The notes under the pieces are model-generated. The model searched no databases. It was not told the origin of the DNA and saw only the letters and a list, made by a program, of their open reading frames with translations. From Coriobacteriaceae bacterium (GTDB lineage: Bacteria; Actinomycetota; Coriobacteriia; Coriobacteriales; Atopobiaceae): a DNA stretch of 64,000 nt. Shown piece after piece: positions 16,244 through 24,794 of this stretch. The DNA is taken from assembly GCA_003862195.1 (NCBI GenBank), contig QOUO01000004.1, forward strand, positions 22,578 through 86,577. Direction: 5' to 3'. The first letter of the stretch is position 1. Every line of letters starts with the position of its first letter. The translations under genes and the position numbers were made by a program.

Positions 16244-17937
16244 TACTCCTCCCCCTCGCCGAGCACGGCGCCGTTGGCGCCGGAGCCCACGAGCTGCGCG
16301 TAGCGCTTGAGGTAGCCGTGGAGCTCCTTCTTCTTGGGCGAGAAGGACGCCATCCTGCGGTTGTACTCCTCCTCGGGGATCTTGAGCTCGATGCGGCTGT
16401 TGGGGATGTCGATCAGGATGGTGTCGCCCTCCTCGACGATGCCGATCGGGCCGCCGGACGCCGCCTCGGGCGAGACGTGGCCCACGCAGGCGCCGCGCGT
16501 GGCGCCGGAGAAGCGGCCGTCCGTGATGAGCGCGACGGAATCGCCCAGGCCGCGGCCCATGATGGCCGAGGTGGGGTTGAGCATCTCGCGCATGCCGGGG
16601 CCGCCCTTGGGGCCCTCGTAGCGGATGACGACGACGTCGCCCGGGTTGATCCTGCCCTCGTCGATGGCGTGCTGCGCGTCCTCCTCGCTCTCGAACACGC
16701 GGGCGGGACCCTCGTGGACGAGCATCTTGGGGTCGACGGCGGAGCGCTTGACGACGGAGCCATCGGGCGCGAGGTTGCCGCGCAGGACGGCAATGCCGCC
16801 CGTCTGGGAGTACGGGTTGTCGACGGAGCGGATGACGTCGTAGTCGAGCACGGGGTGGTTCGCGATGTTCTCGCCCACGGTGTGGCCCGTGACCGTCATG
16901 CAGTCGAGGTTGAGCAGGTCCTTCTTGGAGAGCTCGTTCATGACCGCGTAGATGCCGCCGGCCTCGTTGAGGTCCTCCATGTAGGTGCGGCCGGCCGGCG
17001 CGAGGTGGCAGATGTTGGGCGTGCGGGCGGACATCGCGTTCGCGTTGTCGAGGTTGAGCTCGATGCCGCACTCGTGCGCGATGGCCGGGAGGTGCAGCAT
17101 GGTGTTGGTGGAGCAGCCGAGCGCCATGTCGACGGTGAGGGCGTTTGCGAAGGCCTCGCGCGTCATGATGTCACGCGGACGGATGTTCTTGCGGAGCATG
17201 TCCATGACGGCCATGCCGGCGTGCTTGGCGAGCTCGAGGCGCGCGGAGTAGACGGCGGGGATGGTGCCGTTGCCGGAGAGGCCCATGCCGATGACCTCGG
17301 TCAGGCAGTTCATGGAGTTGGCAGTGTACATGCCGGAGCAGGAGCCGCAGGTCGGGCAGACCTTGCAGGCGTAGTCCTCCAGGTCCTCCGCGCTCATCTT
17401 GCCGGCGGAGTAGCTGCCCTGCGCCTCGAACATGGACGAGAGGCTCGTCTTCTTGCCGTGGACGTGGCCCGCGAGCATGGGACCGCCGGACACGATGACG
17501 GTCGGCACGTTGACGCGCGCCGCGGCCATGAGCAGGCCAGGAACGTTCTTGTCGCAGTTGGGGACCATGACGAGCGCGTCAAAGCCGTGCGCACGGGCCA
17601 TGCACTCCGTGGAGTCCGCGATGAGGTCTCGGGTGACCAGGCTGTACTTCATGCCGGTGTGGCCCATGGCGATGCCGTCGCACACGGCGATCGCGGGGAA
17701 GACCACGGGCATGCCGCCGGCCATGGCGACGCCCATCTTGACGGCCTCGACGATCTTGTCGATGTTCATGTGGCCGGGAACGATCTCGTTCTGGGAGCTC
17801 ACGATGCCCACGAGGGGACGACGCATCTCCTCCTGCGTCCAGCCGAGGGCGTGGAAGAGGGAGCGGTGAGCGGCGTTGTTCGCGCCGAACTTTATCGCAT
17901 CGCTGGCGAAGTGCTCGGTCTGCTGGGTGTTGTCCAT
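16243..17937 (-). CDS. ilvD: Dihydroxy-acid dehydratase
   Basis: Dehydrates dihydroxy-isovalerate and dihydroxy-methylvalerate to the 2-keto acids of valine, leucine and isoleucine. 564 residues with cluster motifs CDKNVPG and [25 protein letters not shown] segment (17290-17375), [12 protein letters not shown], and [14 protein letters not shown]. The start MDNTQQ at 17937 follows GGAAGGAAG; a start 12 codons further up is out of keeping with the family. The C-terminal SFSPKKKEL is encoded across a copy of the dispersed word (16336-16348). It lies 75 bases after ilvA. Confidence 0.96.
   Translation of the reverse strand: MDNTQQTEHFASDAIKFGANNAAHRSLFHALGWTQEEMRRPLVGIVSSQNEIVPGHMNIDKIVEAVKMGVAMAGGMPVVFPAIAVCDGIAMGHTGMKYSLVTRDLIADSTECMARAHGFDALVMVPNCDKNVPGLLMAAARVNVPTVIVSGGPMLAGHVHGKKTSLSSMFEAQGSYSAGKMSAEDLEDYACKVCPTCGSCSGMYTANSMNCLTEVIGMGLSGNGTIPAVYSARLELAKHAGMAVMDMLRKNIRPRDIMTREAFANALTVDMALGCSTNTMLHLPAIAHECGIELNLDNANAMSARTPNICHLAPAGRTYMEDLNEAGGIYAVMNELSKKDLLNLDCMTVTGHTVGENIANHPVLDYDVIRSVDNPYSQTGGIAVLRGNLAPDGSVVKRSAVDPKMLVHEGPARVFESEEDAQHAIDEGRINPGDVVVIRYEGPKGGPGMREMLNPTSAIMGRGLGDSVALITDGRFSGATRGACVGHVSPEAASGGPIGIVEEGDTILIDIPNSRIELKIPEEEYNRRMASFSPKKKELHGYLKRYAQLVGSGANGAVLGEGEE
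16336..16348 (+). repeat. Dispersed 13-mer GGGCGAGAAGGAC, in ilvD
   Basis: Exact copy, antisense to ilvD near its 3' end. A partial copy (GTCCTTCTCG, 17985-17994) lies in the ilvA-ilvD gap. Confidence 0.8.
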
Positions 17938-18012
17938 TGGTGGCTTCCTTCCTTTTGCGCGCGGGCCTGCCACGCGCGGATGGTGTCCTTCTCGACCGTC
18001 TGCCTGGGCCGA

Positions 18013-19212
18013 CTAGTCCGCGAGCGAGAAGCCCGCATCCTGCAGGTGCTGGCGGATGAGGTCGATCTGCGCCTGGTCGCGGGTCTCCATGCCCACGCGC
18101 AGGATGCAGCTCGAGATGGGCAGGTCGGGGTCCGTGAGGTCGTAGTCGACGGAGACGACGTTTGCGCCGAGCTCCGCGATGATGTGGCTGACCTGCTCGA
18201 GCTGGCCCGGCTTGTCCGTGAGCCTGAGCGAGAGCGTGACCTTGCGGCCGCTCATCGCGAGGCCGCGGTTGATGACGCGGGACAGGATGTTGACGTCGAT
18301 GTTGCCGCCGCTGACCACGCAGACGACGCGCTTGCCCTGGACGGGCAGATGGCCGAACATGCAGGCCGCGACCGGCGTGGCACCTGCGCCCTCCGCCACG
18401 AGCTTCTGCTTCTCCATCAGCGCGAGGATCGCGGCGGCGATCTCGTCGTCCGAGACGGTCACGATGTCGTCGACGTACTTCTTCACCAGCTCGAAGTTGA
18501 GGTTGCCGGGGACCTTGACCTGGATGCCGTCGGCAAACGTGTTGGCCTGGTCGGACGCCGCCCACTTGCCCTCGTGGAACGCGTCCGCGAAGGCGGAGGC
18601 ACCCTGGGCCTGGACGCCGTAGACCTTGCACTCGGGGCGCAGGCTCTTGACGGCGCACGCGACGCCCGAGATGAGCCCGCCGCCACCGACGGGAACGACC
18701 ACGGCGTCGACGTCATCGAGCTGGTCGAGGATCTCGAGACCGATGGTGCCCTGGCCCGCGATCACGTCCTCGTCGTCGTACGGGTGGATGAAGGTGGCGC
18801 CGGTCTCCTCCTGCAGGCGGACGGCCTCGTCGTGGGCGTCGTCATAGGTGCCCTTGACCAGGCGCACCTCGGCGCCGAGGCGACGGGTGTTCTCGACCTT
18901 CATGATGGGCGCGCCGTCCGGCATGCACACGACGCTCTTGACGCCCAGCCTCGTGGCCGCGAGCGCGACGCCCTGCGCGTGGTTGCCGGCGCTGCACGCG
19001 ATGATGCCGCGAGAGAGCTCGTCCTTGCTGAGGCGGTTGATCTTGTAGTATGCGCCGCGGATCTTGAACGAGCCCGTCACCTGCAGGTTCTCGGTCTTCA
19101 GGTGCAGGTCGAGGCCGTCGACCAGCGTCGGCGCCGCGATGAGGTCCGTCTTCCTCGCGACCCCGCGCAGGGTGTAGGCGGCGTTGTAGATCTTGTCTAG
19201 TGAGAGCGTCAT
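18013..19212 (-). CDS. ilvA: Threonine ammonia-lyase with C-terminal ACT domain
   Basis: PLP enzyme deaminating threonine to 2-ketobutyrate, the entry to isoleucine. The 399 residues carry the PLP lysine K50 in TGSFKIRGA, the phosphate-binding VVPVGGGGLISG, and a single C-terminal ACT domain from about residue 325 (KVTLSLRLTDKPGQL). This is the ~400-residue form often called catabolic or TdcB-like with an ACT domain, rather than the long E. coli IlvA with two ACT-like repeats. Its position in an ilv-leu operon argues for a biosynthetic role. Confidence 0.93.
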   Translation of the reverse strand: MTLSLDKIYNAAYTLRGVARKTDLIAAPTLVDGLDLHLKTENLQVTGSFKIRGAYYKINRLSKDELSRGIIACSAGNHAQGVALAATRLGVKSVVCMPDGAPIMKVENTRRLGAEVRLVKGTYDDAHDEAVRLQEETGATFIHPYDDEDVIAGQGTIGLEILDQLDDVDAVVVPVGGGGLISGVACAVKSLRPECKVYGVQAQGASAFADAFHEGKWAASDQANTFADGIQVKVPGNLNFELVKKYVDDIVTVSDDEIAAAILALMEKQKLVAEGAGATPVAACMFGHLPVQGKRVVCVVSGGNIDVNILSRVINRGLAMSGRKVTLSLRLTDKPGQLEQVSHIIAELGANVVSVDYDLTDPDLPISSCILRVGMETRDQAQIDLIRQHLQDAGFSLAD

Positions 19213-19260
19213 GGGTTTCCTTTCCTGGCCGCGGGCGCGACCGTCAGGGGCGTTGTCTTG

Positions 19261-20979
19261 CTATACCGCAAGGAAGTTCGTGATGTGCTGGCCGCCAGGC
19301 ACCATGGGCCTGACCATCTCGTCGCGGTCGAGCACCACGTCGATCACGTAGCCGTGGCCGCAGTCGAGCGCCTCGCGCAGCGCCGCCTCGAAGTCCGCGA
19401 CGGTCGAGACGCGCCTGCCGTCGAGCCCATAGGCGCGGGCCAGGTCCGGCCATGAGGGCGGACGGTCGAGGTTGGTCTGGGAGTAGTGGCCGTTGTAGAT
19501 GAGCGTCTGCCACTGGTGCACCATGCCCAGAACCTCGTTGTCATAAATGATCGTGATGATGGGCAGCTTGTAGTGCTCCTCGGTCGCAAGCTCGATGCAG
19601 TTCATGCGGAACGATCCGTCGCCCGTCACGTGGATGACGCGCCTCGTGGGGTTGCCCACCTGCGCGCCGATGGCCGCGCCGAGGCCGAAGCCCATCGTGC
19701 CGAAGCCGCCCGAGGTGATGAGCTGGCCGGGGTAGTCGTAGTGGAAGTGCTGGATGGCCCACATCTGGTGCTGACCCACGTCCGTCGAGACGATCGTGTC
19801 CTGCGGGCAGATGCGCGCGATCGCGTCGTTCACCTGCTTGGGGGTGAGGTGGCCCTCCTCCTCGTCGTACACGGTCTCGGTAGGATAGGAGAAGACGAAC
19901 TCCTTCCATTCGGAGTGGTCGAGCTGGCCCTCCGGCTCGAGGCGCTTGAGCAGGAGCTGGAGCACCTGGCGCACGTCGCCCATGATGGCCTGCTCGCAGT
20001 GGACGTTCTTGCCGATCTCGGCCGGGTCGATGTCGACCTGGACGATCTTGGCCTTGGAGGCGAAGGTGTCCGGCTGGAGCGCGATCCTGTCCGAGAACCT
20101 GCAGCCAAACGCGAGCAGCAGGTCGCAGTTGTCGACGGCCATGTTGGACGCCTGGGAGCCGTGCATGCCGATCATGCCCGTGGTCAGGGGGTCACGACCC
20201 CTGAAGCCGCCGCCACCCATGACCGTGATGGCCACCGGCGCGTCGACCTGGTTGGCGAACTTGTTGAGCTCGCCGTTGGCCCTGCTGCGGACCACGCCGC
20301 CGCCGCAGATGATCATCGGGCGCTTGGACTCCAGAATCATCTGGGCGACCTTCTCGATGTCATCGGGATCGACCGCCGGCGGCTCGAGCGAGGCGCGCAG
20401 GTCGTCGGGAAGCAGGCCCGGCTTCAGCCTGGCGAGGTGCTCGGAGAGGTGCACGGGCGCGTAGGAGGTCATCTCCTGCGTGACGTCCTTCGTGATGTCC
20501 AAAAAGACCGGGCCGGGGCGGCCGGAGCGCGCCACCAGGAAGGCGGCCCTCACGACGTCGGCAAGCTCGCTCACGTCGGACACCTGGTGCGTCCACTTGG
20601 TGATGGGGCGCATGACGGCAGTGCTGTCGACCTCCTGGAACGAGTTCTTGCCCAGGAGCTTCTTCGTCACGTTGCAACTGATCGCGACGATGGGCGAGCT
20701 GTCCGCCATGGCCGTCGCGATGCCCGTCGTCATGTTGGTGGCGCCGGGGCCCGACGTCGAGAAGCACACGCCCACACGCCCGGTCGACCTCGCGTAGCCG
20801 TCGGCCGCGTGCGTCGCGCCCTGCTCGTGGCTCACAAGATAGTGGTTGATGCCGCTCGTCTGGTACAGCGCGTCGTACACGTCCAGGATCGTGCCGCCAG
20901 GATAGCCAAAGATGGTGTCGACGCCCTGCTCCTTCAGGCACTCGAGCAGAATCTGCGCTCCCGTAAGCTGAAGCTCCAT
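19261..20979 (-). CDS. ilvB: Acetolactate synthase large subunit, copy 1
   Basis: TPP enzyme condensing pyruvate with pyruvate or 2-ketobutyrate in valine/leucine and isoleucine synthesis. 572 residues; FGYPGGTILDVYDAL near the N-terminus, catalytic glutamate E52 in SHEQGATHAADGY, FAD-region GMIGMHGSQASN, and the TPP/Mg motif GDGSFRMNCIE with the family asparagine downstream (YDNEVLG). The ATG at 20979 follows GAGGGGAGAGGGA. It heads the ilvB1-ilvA-ilvD-leuCDB unit and has its own leader peptide and attenuator. It is not adjacent to a small subunit; the only ilvN lies in the other unit. Confidence 0.95.
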   Translation of the reverse strand: MELQLTGAQILLECLKEQGVDTIFGYPGGTILDVYDALYQTSGINHYLVSHEQGATHAADGYARSTGRVGVCFSTSGPGATNMTTGIATAMADSSPIVAISCNVTKKLLGKNSFQEVDSTAVMRPITKWTHQVSDVSELADVVRAAFLVARSGRPGPVFLDITKDVTQEMTSYAPVHLSEHLARLKPGLLPDDLRASLEPPAVDPDDIEKVAQMILESKRPMIICGGGVVRSRANGELNKFANQVDAPVAITVMGGGGFRGRDPLTTGMIGMHGSQASNMAVDNCDLLLAFGCRFSDRIALQPDTFASKAKIVQVDIDPAEIGKNVHCEQAIMGDVRQVLQLLLKRLEPEGQLDHSEWKEFVFSYPTETVYDEEEGHLTPKQVNDAIARICPQDTIVSTDVGQHQMWAIQHFHYDYPGQLITSGGFGTMGFGLGAAIGAQVGNPTRRVIHVTGDGSFRMNCIELATEEHYKLPIITIIYDNEVLGMVHQWQTLIYNGHYSQTNLDRPPSWPDLARAYGLDGRRVSTVADFEAALREALDCGHGYVIDVVLDRDEMVRPMVPGGQHITNFLAV

Positions 20980-21040
20980 CGGTCCCTCTCCCCTCGTCCT
21001 TCTCACCTTTGTTCGCTTGGTTTGCCTTGCCGATGCCTAA

Positions 21041-21072
21041 TAAAAAGAGTCCCCGCCCAAAGCGAAGACCCA
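21041..21072 (-). terminator. Attenuator terminator in the ilvB1 leader
   Basis: Read on the minus strand, GTCTTCGC (21069-21062) pairs with GCGGGGAC (21056-21049) around TTTGG, eight pairs with two G-U; two more outer pairs are possible. TCTTTTTATT follows. It lies between the leader peptide and the ilvB1 start codon, so it would stop transcription before the structural genes. Confidence 0.75.
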
Positions 21073-21077
21073 CATGC

Positions 21078-21107
21078 GTTGCAACCCCTGGTAAAAGAGG
21101 TTGCAAC
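21078..21107 (-). ncRNA. Hairpin directly after the ilvB1 leader stop codon
   Basis: GTTGCAACC (21107-21099) and GGTTGCAAC (21086-21078) are perfect complements with a 12-base loop. The first arm starts at the last base of the leader stop codon, so a ribosome stalled on the Ile/Leu codons would mask it. Confidence 0.75.
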
Positions 21108-21175
21108 TAGATAATAGCTAGAATTTCGGAGGAGAAGGACACGCATCCGCGAGTGCAAGCATCGGCTACCATCAT
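21107..21175 (-). CDS. Leader peptide of the ilvB1 operon (22 residues)
   Basis: A short frame begins ATGATG at 21175 behind a strong ribosome site (GGGGGAGGAC, 6 bases upstream) and ends ...SEILAII then TAG. Its last five codons are ATT CTA GCT ATT ATC: three isoleucines and a leucine, using ATT and CTA, which are rare in this G+C-rich sequence. A perfect hairpin begins at the stop codon and an intrinsic terminator follows 30 bases on. This is the classic layout of ribosome-mediated attenuation by charged tRNA-Ile/Leu. Actinobacterial ilvB leaders are known as a class; this one was recognised from layout, not by a search. No clear antiterminator pairing was found by eye. Confidence 0.75.
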   Translation of the reverse strand: MMVADACTRGCVSFSSEILAII

Positions 21176-21363
21176 CGGACGTCCTCCCCCAAACCACTCA
21201 TGCCCGACATCGAGCGCAACGTTTCGTGATTGCATATGATGGCACGAAGCGCGGGGCCGAAACGCCGCGTGGCGGCGCTCGTAACAAAGTGGTTGCATAG
21301 CGGACGGAAACCTTAAGGTTGGGTCAGAGCCTGACGGCATCCGCCCTCGCGTGCTCCCTGGCC

Positions 21364-21397
21364 AAAAAAGGCGACCCCAGGAAATCCCGGGGTCGCC
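21364..21397 (-). terminator. Intrinsic terminator after ilvC
   Basis: On the minus strand GGCGACCCC (21397-21389) pairs perfectly with GGGGTCGCC (21378-21370), followed by TTTTTTGG. It ends the leuA-ilvB2-ilvN-ilvC unit and isolates it from the ilvB1 unit. The rest of the 439-base gap holds the ilvB1 leader and an inverted repeat TTCGTG/CACGAA (21223-21248) of unknown role. Confidence 0.92.
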
Positions 21398-21418
21398 ACA
21401 AAGCCGCGTTGGCGGGAA

Positions 21419-22438
21419 CTAGTTGTTGAGGAGCTTGTCCTCGTCGTTCCAGGCATACAGAGCGCGGATCTTCTTGCCGGTCTGCTCCATCAGGGTCTCG
21501 GCCTGCTGACGACGCATAGCCTTGAAGTGGACCTGGTGGGACTCGTCGGACATGTCAAGCAGGAACTCCTTGGCGAACTCGCCGTTCTGGATGCGCTTCA
21601 GGTTGTAGCGCATGCCCTCCTTGGCGGCCTCGGTGATCACGTGCGGGCCGGCGGTGTAGTCGCCATACTCGGCGGTGTTGGAGATGGAGGAACGCATGCC
21701 GGAGAAGCCGCTCTCGTAGATCAGGTCGACGATGAGCTTCATCTCGTGGATGCACTCGAAGTAGGCGTTGCGAGGATCGTAGCCAGCCTCGACCAGCGTG
21801 TTGAAGCCAGCCTCCATCAGGTCGGTCACGCCGCCGCAGAGGACGTTCTGCTCGCCAAAGAGGTCGGTCTCGGTCTCGGTCTTGAAGTCGGTCTCGAGAA
21901 GGGCAGCGCGGGCTCCGCCGATGGCAGCGCCGTAGGCCAGGGCGAGGTCGAAGGCGTCGCCGGTGGCGTCCTGGTGAGCGCAGACCAGGCACGGGGTGCC
22001 CTTGCCCTCGAGGTACGTGGAGCGGACGGTGTGGCCGGGGGCCTTGGGGGCGACCATGATGACGTTGCAGTCGGGACGGACCTCGATGCAGCCGTAGTGG
22101 ATGTTGAAGCCGTGCGCGAAGGCGATCGTCTTGCCCGGGGTCAGGTTGGGCTCGATGTCCTTCTTGTACATGGCGGCCTGATACTCGTCGTTGATCAGGA
22201 TCATGATGATGTCTGCCCACTTGGCAGCCTCTGCGTTGGAGACGACCTCGAGGCCCTGCTTCTCGGCCTTGGCCTTGGACTTGGAGCCCTCACGCAGGCC
22301 GACCTTGACGTCCACGCCGGAGTCCTTGAGGTTCAGCGCATGGGCATGGCCCTGGGAGCCATAACCAATAATTGCGACCTTCTTGCCGTCCAGCTTGCTG
22401 ACGTCGCAGTCCTGCTCGTGGAACATCCTGAATGCCAT
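21419..22438 (-). CDS. ilvC: Ketol-acid reductoisomerase (class I)
   Basis: NADPH- and Mg-dependent isomerisation and reduction of acetolactate/acetohydroxybutyrate. 339 residues, the class I length. The Rossmann motif is [15 protein letters not shown], with GLREGSKSK as the cofactor-specificity loop; [11 protein letters not shown] and [11 protein letters not shown] follow. Metal ligands lie in the knotted C-domain ([28 protein letters not shown]). The ATG at 22438 is behind AAAGGGAGAAG; the longer frame upstream is not family-like. A 130-base gap to ilvN could hold an extra promoter. Confidence 0.97.
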   Translation of the reverse strand: MAFRMFHEQDCDVSKLDGKKVAIIGYGSQGHAHALNLKDSGVDVKVGLREGSKSKAKAEKQGLEVVSNAEAAKWADIIMILINDEYQAAMYKKDIEPNLTPGKTIAFAHGFNIHYGCIEVRPDCNVIMVAPKAPGHTVRSTYLEGKGTPCLVCAHQDATGDAFDLALAYGAAIGGARAALLETDFKTETETDLFGEQNVLCGGVTDLMEAGFNTLVEAGYDPRNAYFECIHEMKLIVDLIYESGFSGMRSSISNTAEYGDYTAGPHVITEAAKEGMRYNLKRIQNGEFAKEFLLDMSDESHQVHFKAMRRQQAETLMEQTGKKIRALYAWNDEDKLLNN

Positions 22439-22568
22439 CTGACTTCTCCCTTTCGCTAGTCGGTTGATGGTGCTGGTAACTCTATGCATCACAGGCCCGC
22501 GCACGGGTCTGGGATTGCCTTTGTTAACACGCTCGCTATCTGGTCACATTTCCTACAAAATGGGACCG

Positions 22569-23075
22569 CTAGACGCTCGCAACGTTGCGCATGACGCTCG
22601 GTCCGCGCTCCAGGCTCACGACTCCCGTGCGGCAGACCTCCAGGATCTCGAAGTCGCGCATGAGGTCGATGAAGTTGTCGATGCGCCGGGATCCGCCGGC
22701 GATCCTAAACACGATGGAGTCGCGCGTGTAGTCCACAATCTTGGCCCTAAAGGCCTCGGCCGCGTCCAGTACCTGCGATCGCGTCGCCTCGTTGTTTGCC
22801 ATCTTGATGAGGAGCAACTCGCAGCTGATGGAGTCCTCGGGGTCGAACTCCTTCCACGAGATCACGTCCGGCAGCTTGGCCAGCTGCGCCACGAGCTGGC
22901 GCTTGGAGCGCTCCTCGCCCTCGTACTGCACCGTGATGCGGCTCAGCTGCTCCGTCTCGGTCTCGGAAACGGTTAGACTCGTGATGTTGAACTGCCGCCG
23001 CCTGAACATGCTGGTCACGCGGTTGAGGACGCCGTACTCGTTCCGGACCATGATGGCGATGTTGTATGAGGTCAT
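22569..23075 (-). CDS. ilvN: Acetolactate synthase small (regulatory) subunit
   Basis: Binds valine and activates the large subunit. 168 residues; ACT domain at the N-terminus (YNIAIMVRNEYGVLNRVTSMF, with the RRRQFNITSLTV strand), then the C-terminal regulatory domain with ELLLIKMA and GGSRRIDNFIDLM. Located 3 bases after ilvB2 and so probably translated at equal amount with it. It is the only small subunit gene in the window, while there are two large subunit genes. Confidence 0.95.
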   Translation of the reverse strand: MTSYNIAIMVRNEYGVLNRVTSMFRRRQFNITSLTVSETETEQLSRITVQYEGEERSKRQLVAQLAKLPDVISWKEFDPEDSISCELLLIKMANNEATRSQVLDAAEAFRAKIVDYTRDSIVFRIAGGSRRIDNFIDLMRDFEILEVCRTGVVSLERGPSVMRNVASV

Positions 23076-23078
23076 CTG

Positions 23079-24791
23079 CTACCTGCCCATCCTGGAACGC
23101 ACGTCGTCCATGTTCACAATCAGCTCGTCCATAGAGGCGCCGATCTGGAGCACCGGCGTCACGAACTCGTCCTCGCCTATGGGGACCTCGATCAGCCGAG
23201 GCCCCGCGGTCTTCTCGTCCCTTTGGGCGAGAAGGGCATCCTCCAGGGCCTGCGTCAGCTCCTCGGGCGTCGAGACCCTCGTGGCCTGGGCCCCCATGCC
23301 CTCCGCGACCTTGCAGAAGTCGAGCCCGCGGTGCCTGAGCGTGGTCATCGCGTAGCGCTGCCGCTTGAAGAGCGACTGCATCTGTCGCACCATGCCCAGG
23401 ACCCCGTTGTTCAGCAGCACGATGACCACGGGAATCTGGTTGTCCGCCGCCGTGACCATCTCGGCCATGTCCATCTCGAAGGACCCGTCGCCGGTCACCA
23501 GGATCGACGGCCCGCCCGTCGCGAGCGCTACCCCGTTGGCGGCGCCCATGCCAAAGCCCATCGTGCCGAGCCCGCCCGACGTCACAAAGGTCCGCGGCTT
23601 CGTGAACCGCAGGAACTGCGCGGCCCACATCTGGTGCTGCCCCACGTCCGTCACCACGGGCACGTCCTGCGGACGGACCGCGTTGATGGCCTCCATCACG
23701 TTCTTGGGGGTCAGCCCCTCTCGATAGTCCGCGTAGCCCCGCTCCTGGGCGCGCAGCTCCCTCACGTGACGCTGCCAGTCCTCGTGGGTGTTGGGCTCCA
23801 CGTACTGCTCCACGTCGCGCAGGAAGGTCCGCACGTCGCTTCTGACCTCGACCAGGTCCTCCAGGCTCTTGCTGAACTCCGAGGAGTCCACGTCCACGTG
23901 GACGACCTTGCCGTTGGGCGCGTACTTGGTGCGGTCGCCCGTGGACCGGTCGTTGAAGCGGGCCCCCAGCGCGATGAGGCAGTCGCTCTCGTACATGGCC
24001 TTCGTGCTCGCGTAGTGGCCGTGCATGCCCTCCATCCCCAGGAAGCCGGGGGTGTCCGTCGGGATGGCGGATATGCCCATGAGCGAGCACCCCATGGGCG
24101 CGCCGATCTTGCTGGCGAGGTCGACGATCTCCTGCGAGGCGCCCGAGGCCAGCGCTCCCCCGCCAAAGTAGACGAAGGGCCGCCTTGCCCGGTTGATGGC
24201 CTCCGCGGCCGCCATGAGCTCCGCCTCTGGCGCACGCAGTGGAGAAGGGATTGGCGCCGGGGTCAGCGGCCCCTCCTCCACCACGGCCTTCTGCACGTCC
24301 GCGGGCACGTCCACCAGGACGGGGCCGCGCCTGCCGGTGTTGGCGAGCTCGAACGCCTCGCGCAGCACCTCCTGCAGCCTGCTCGCGTCGCGCACAAAGT
24401 AGTTGTGCTTCGTGATGGGCAGCGTCACGCCCGTGATGTCCAGCTCCTGGAACGCGTCCGTGCCAATCATCTTGTTGGATACGTTGCCCGTTATCGCCAC
24501 CAGGGGGACGGAGTCGAGGTATGCGGTCGCGATGCCCGTTACCAGGTTCGTTGCGCCCGGTCCCGACGTCGCGATCACCACGCCCGTCTTGCCCGTCGCC
24601 CTGGCGTAGCCGTCGGCGGCGTGGCAGCCGTGCTGCTCGTGAGTCGGCTCGATCACGCGTATCTTGTCCGTCGCGTCGTAAAGTGCGTCGAACAGGTCGA
24701 TCACCGTGCCTCCGGGATACCCAAAGACGGTGTCGATCCCCTCCGCGACGAGGGTGTCGACTATGACCTGCGCCCCCGTGGTGGCTCCCAT
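23079..24791 (-). CDS. ilvB: Acetolactate synthase large subunit, copy 2
   Basis: 570 residues, same reaction as copy 1: FGYPGGTVIDLFDAL, catalytic E52 in PTHEQHGCHAADGY, TGDGSFEMDMAEM and LLNNGVLGMVRQMQ for TPP/Mg. It differs clearly from copy 1 along its length, so the pair is not a recent duplication. It sits between leuA (3 bases away) and ilvN (3 bases away), the canonical subunit arrangement. A 10-base inverted repeat related to the dispersed word (CTTCTCGTCCC/GGGCGAGAAG, 23213-23231) lies within the coding sequence. Confidence 0.95.
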   Translation of the reverse strand: MGATTGAQVIVDTLVAEGIDTVFGYPGGTVIDLFDALYDATDKIRVIEPTHEQHGCHAADGYARATGKTGVVIATSGPGATNLVTGIATAYLDSVPLVAITGNVSNKMIGTDAFQELDITGVTLPITKHNYFVRDASRLQEVLREAFELANTGRRGPVLVDVPADVQKAVVEEGPLTPAPIPSPLRAPEAELMAAAEAINRARRPFVYFGGGALASGASQEIVDLASKIGAPMGCSLMGISAIPTDTPGFLGMEGMHGHYASTKAMYESDCLIALGARFNDRSTGDRTKYAPNGKVVHVDVDSSEFSKSLEDLVEVRSDVRTFLRDVEQYVEPNTHEDWQRHVRELRAQERGYADYREGLTPKNVMEAINAVRPQDVPVVTDVGQHQMWAAQFLRFTKPRTFVTSGGLGTMGFGMGAANGVALATGGPSILVTGDGSFEMDMAEMVTAADNQIPVVIVLLNNGVLGMVRQMQSLFKRQRYAMTTLRHRGLDFCKVAEGMGAQATRVSTPEELTQALEDALLAQRDEKTAGPRLIEVPIGEDEFVTPVLQIGASMDELIVNMDDVRSRMGR

Positions 24792-24794
24792 GTG

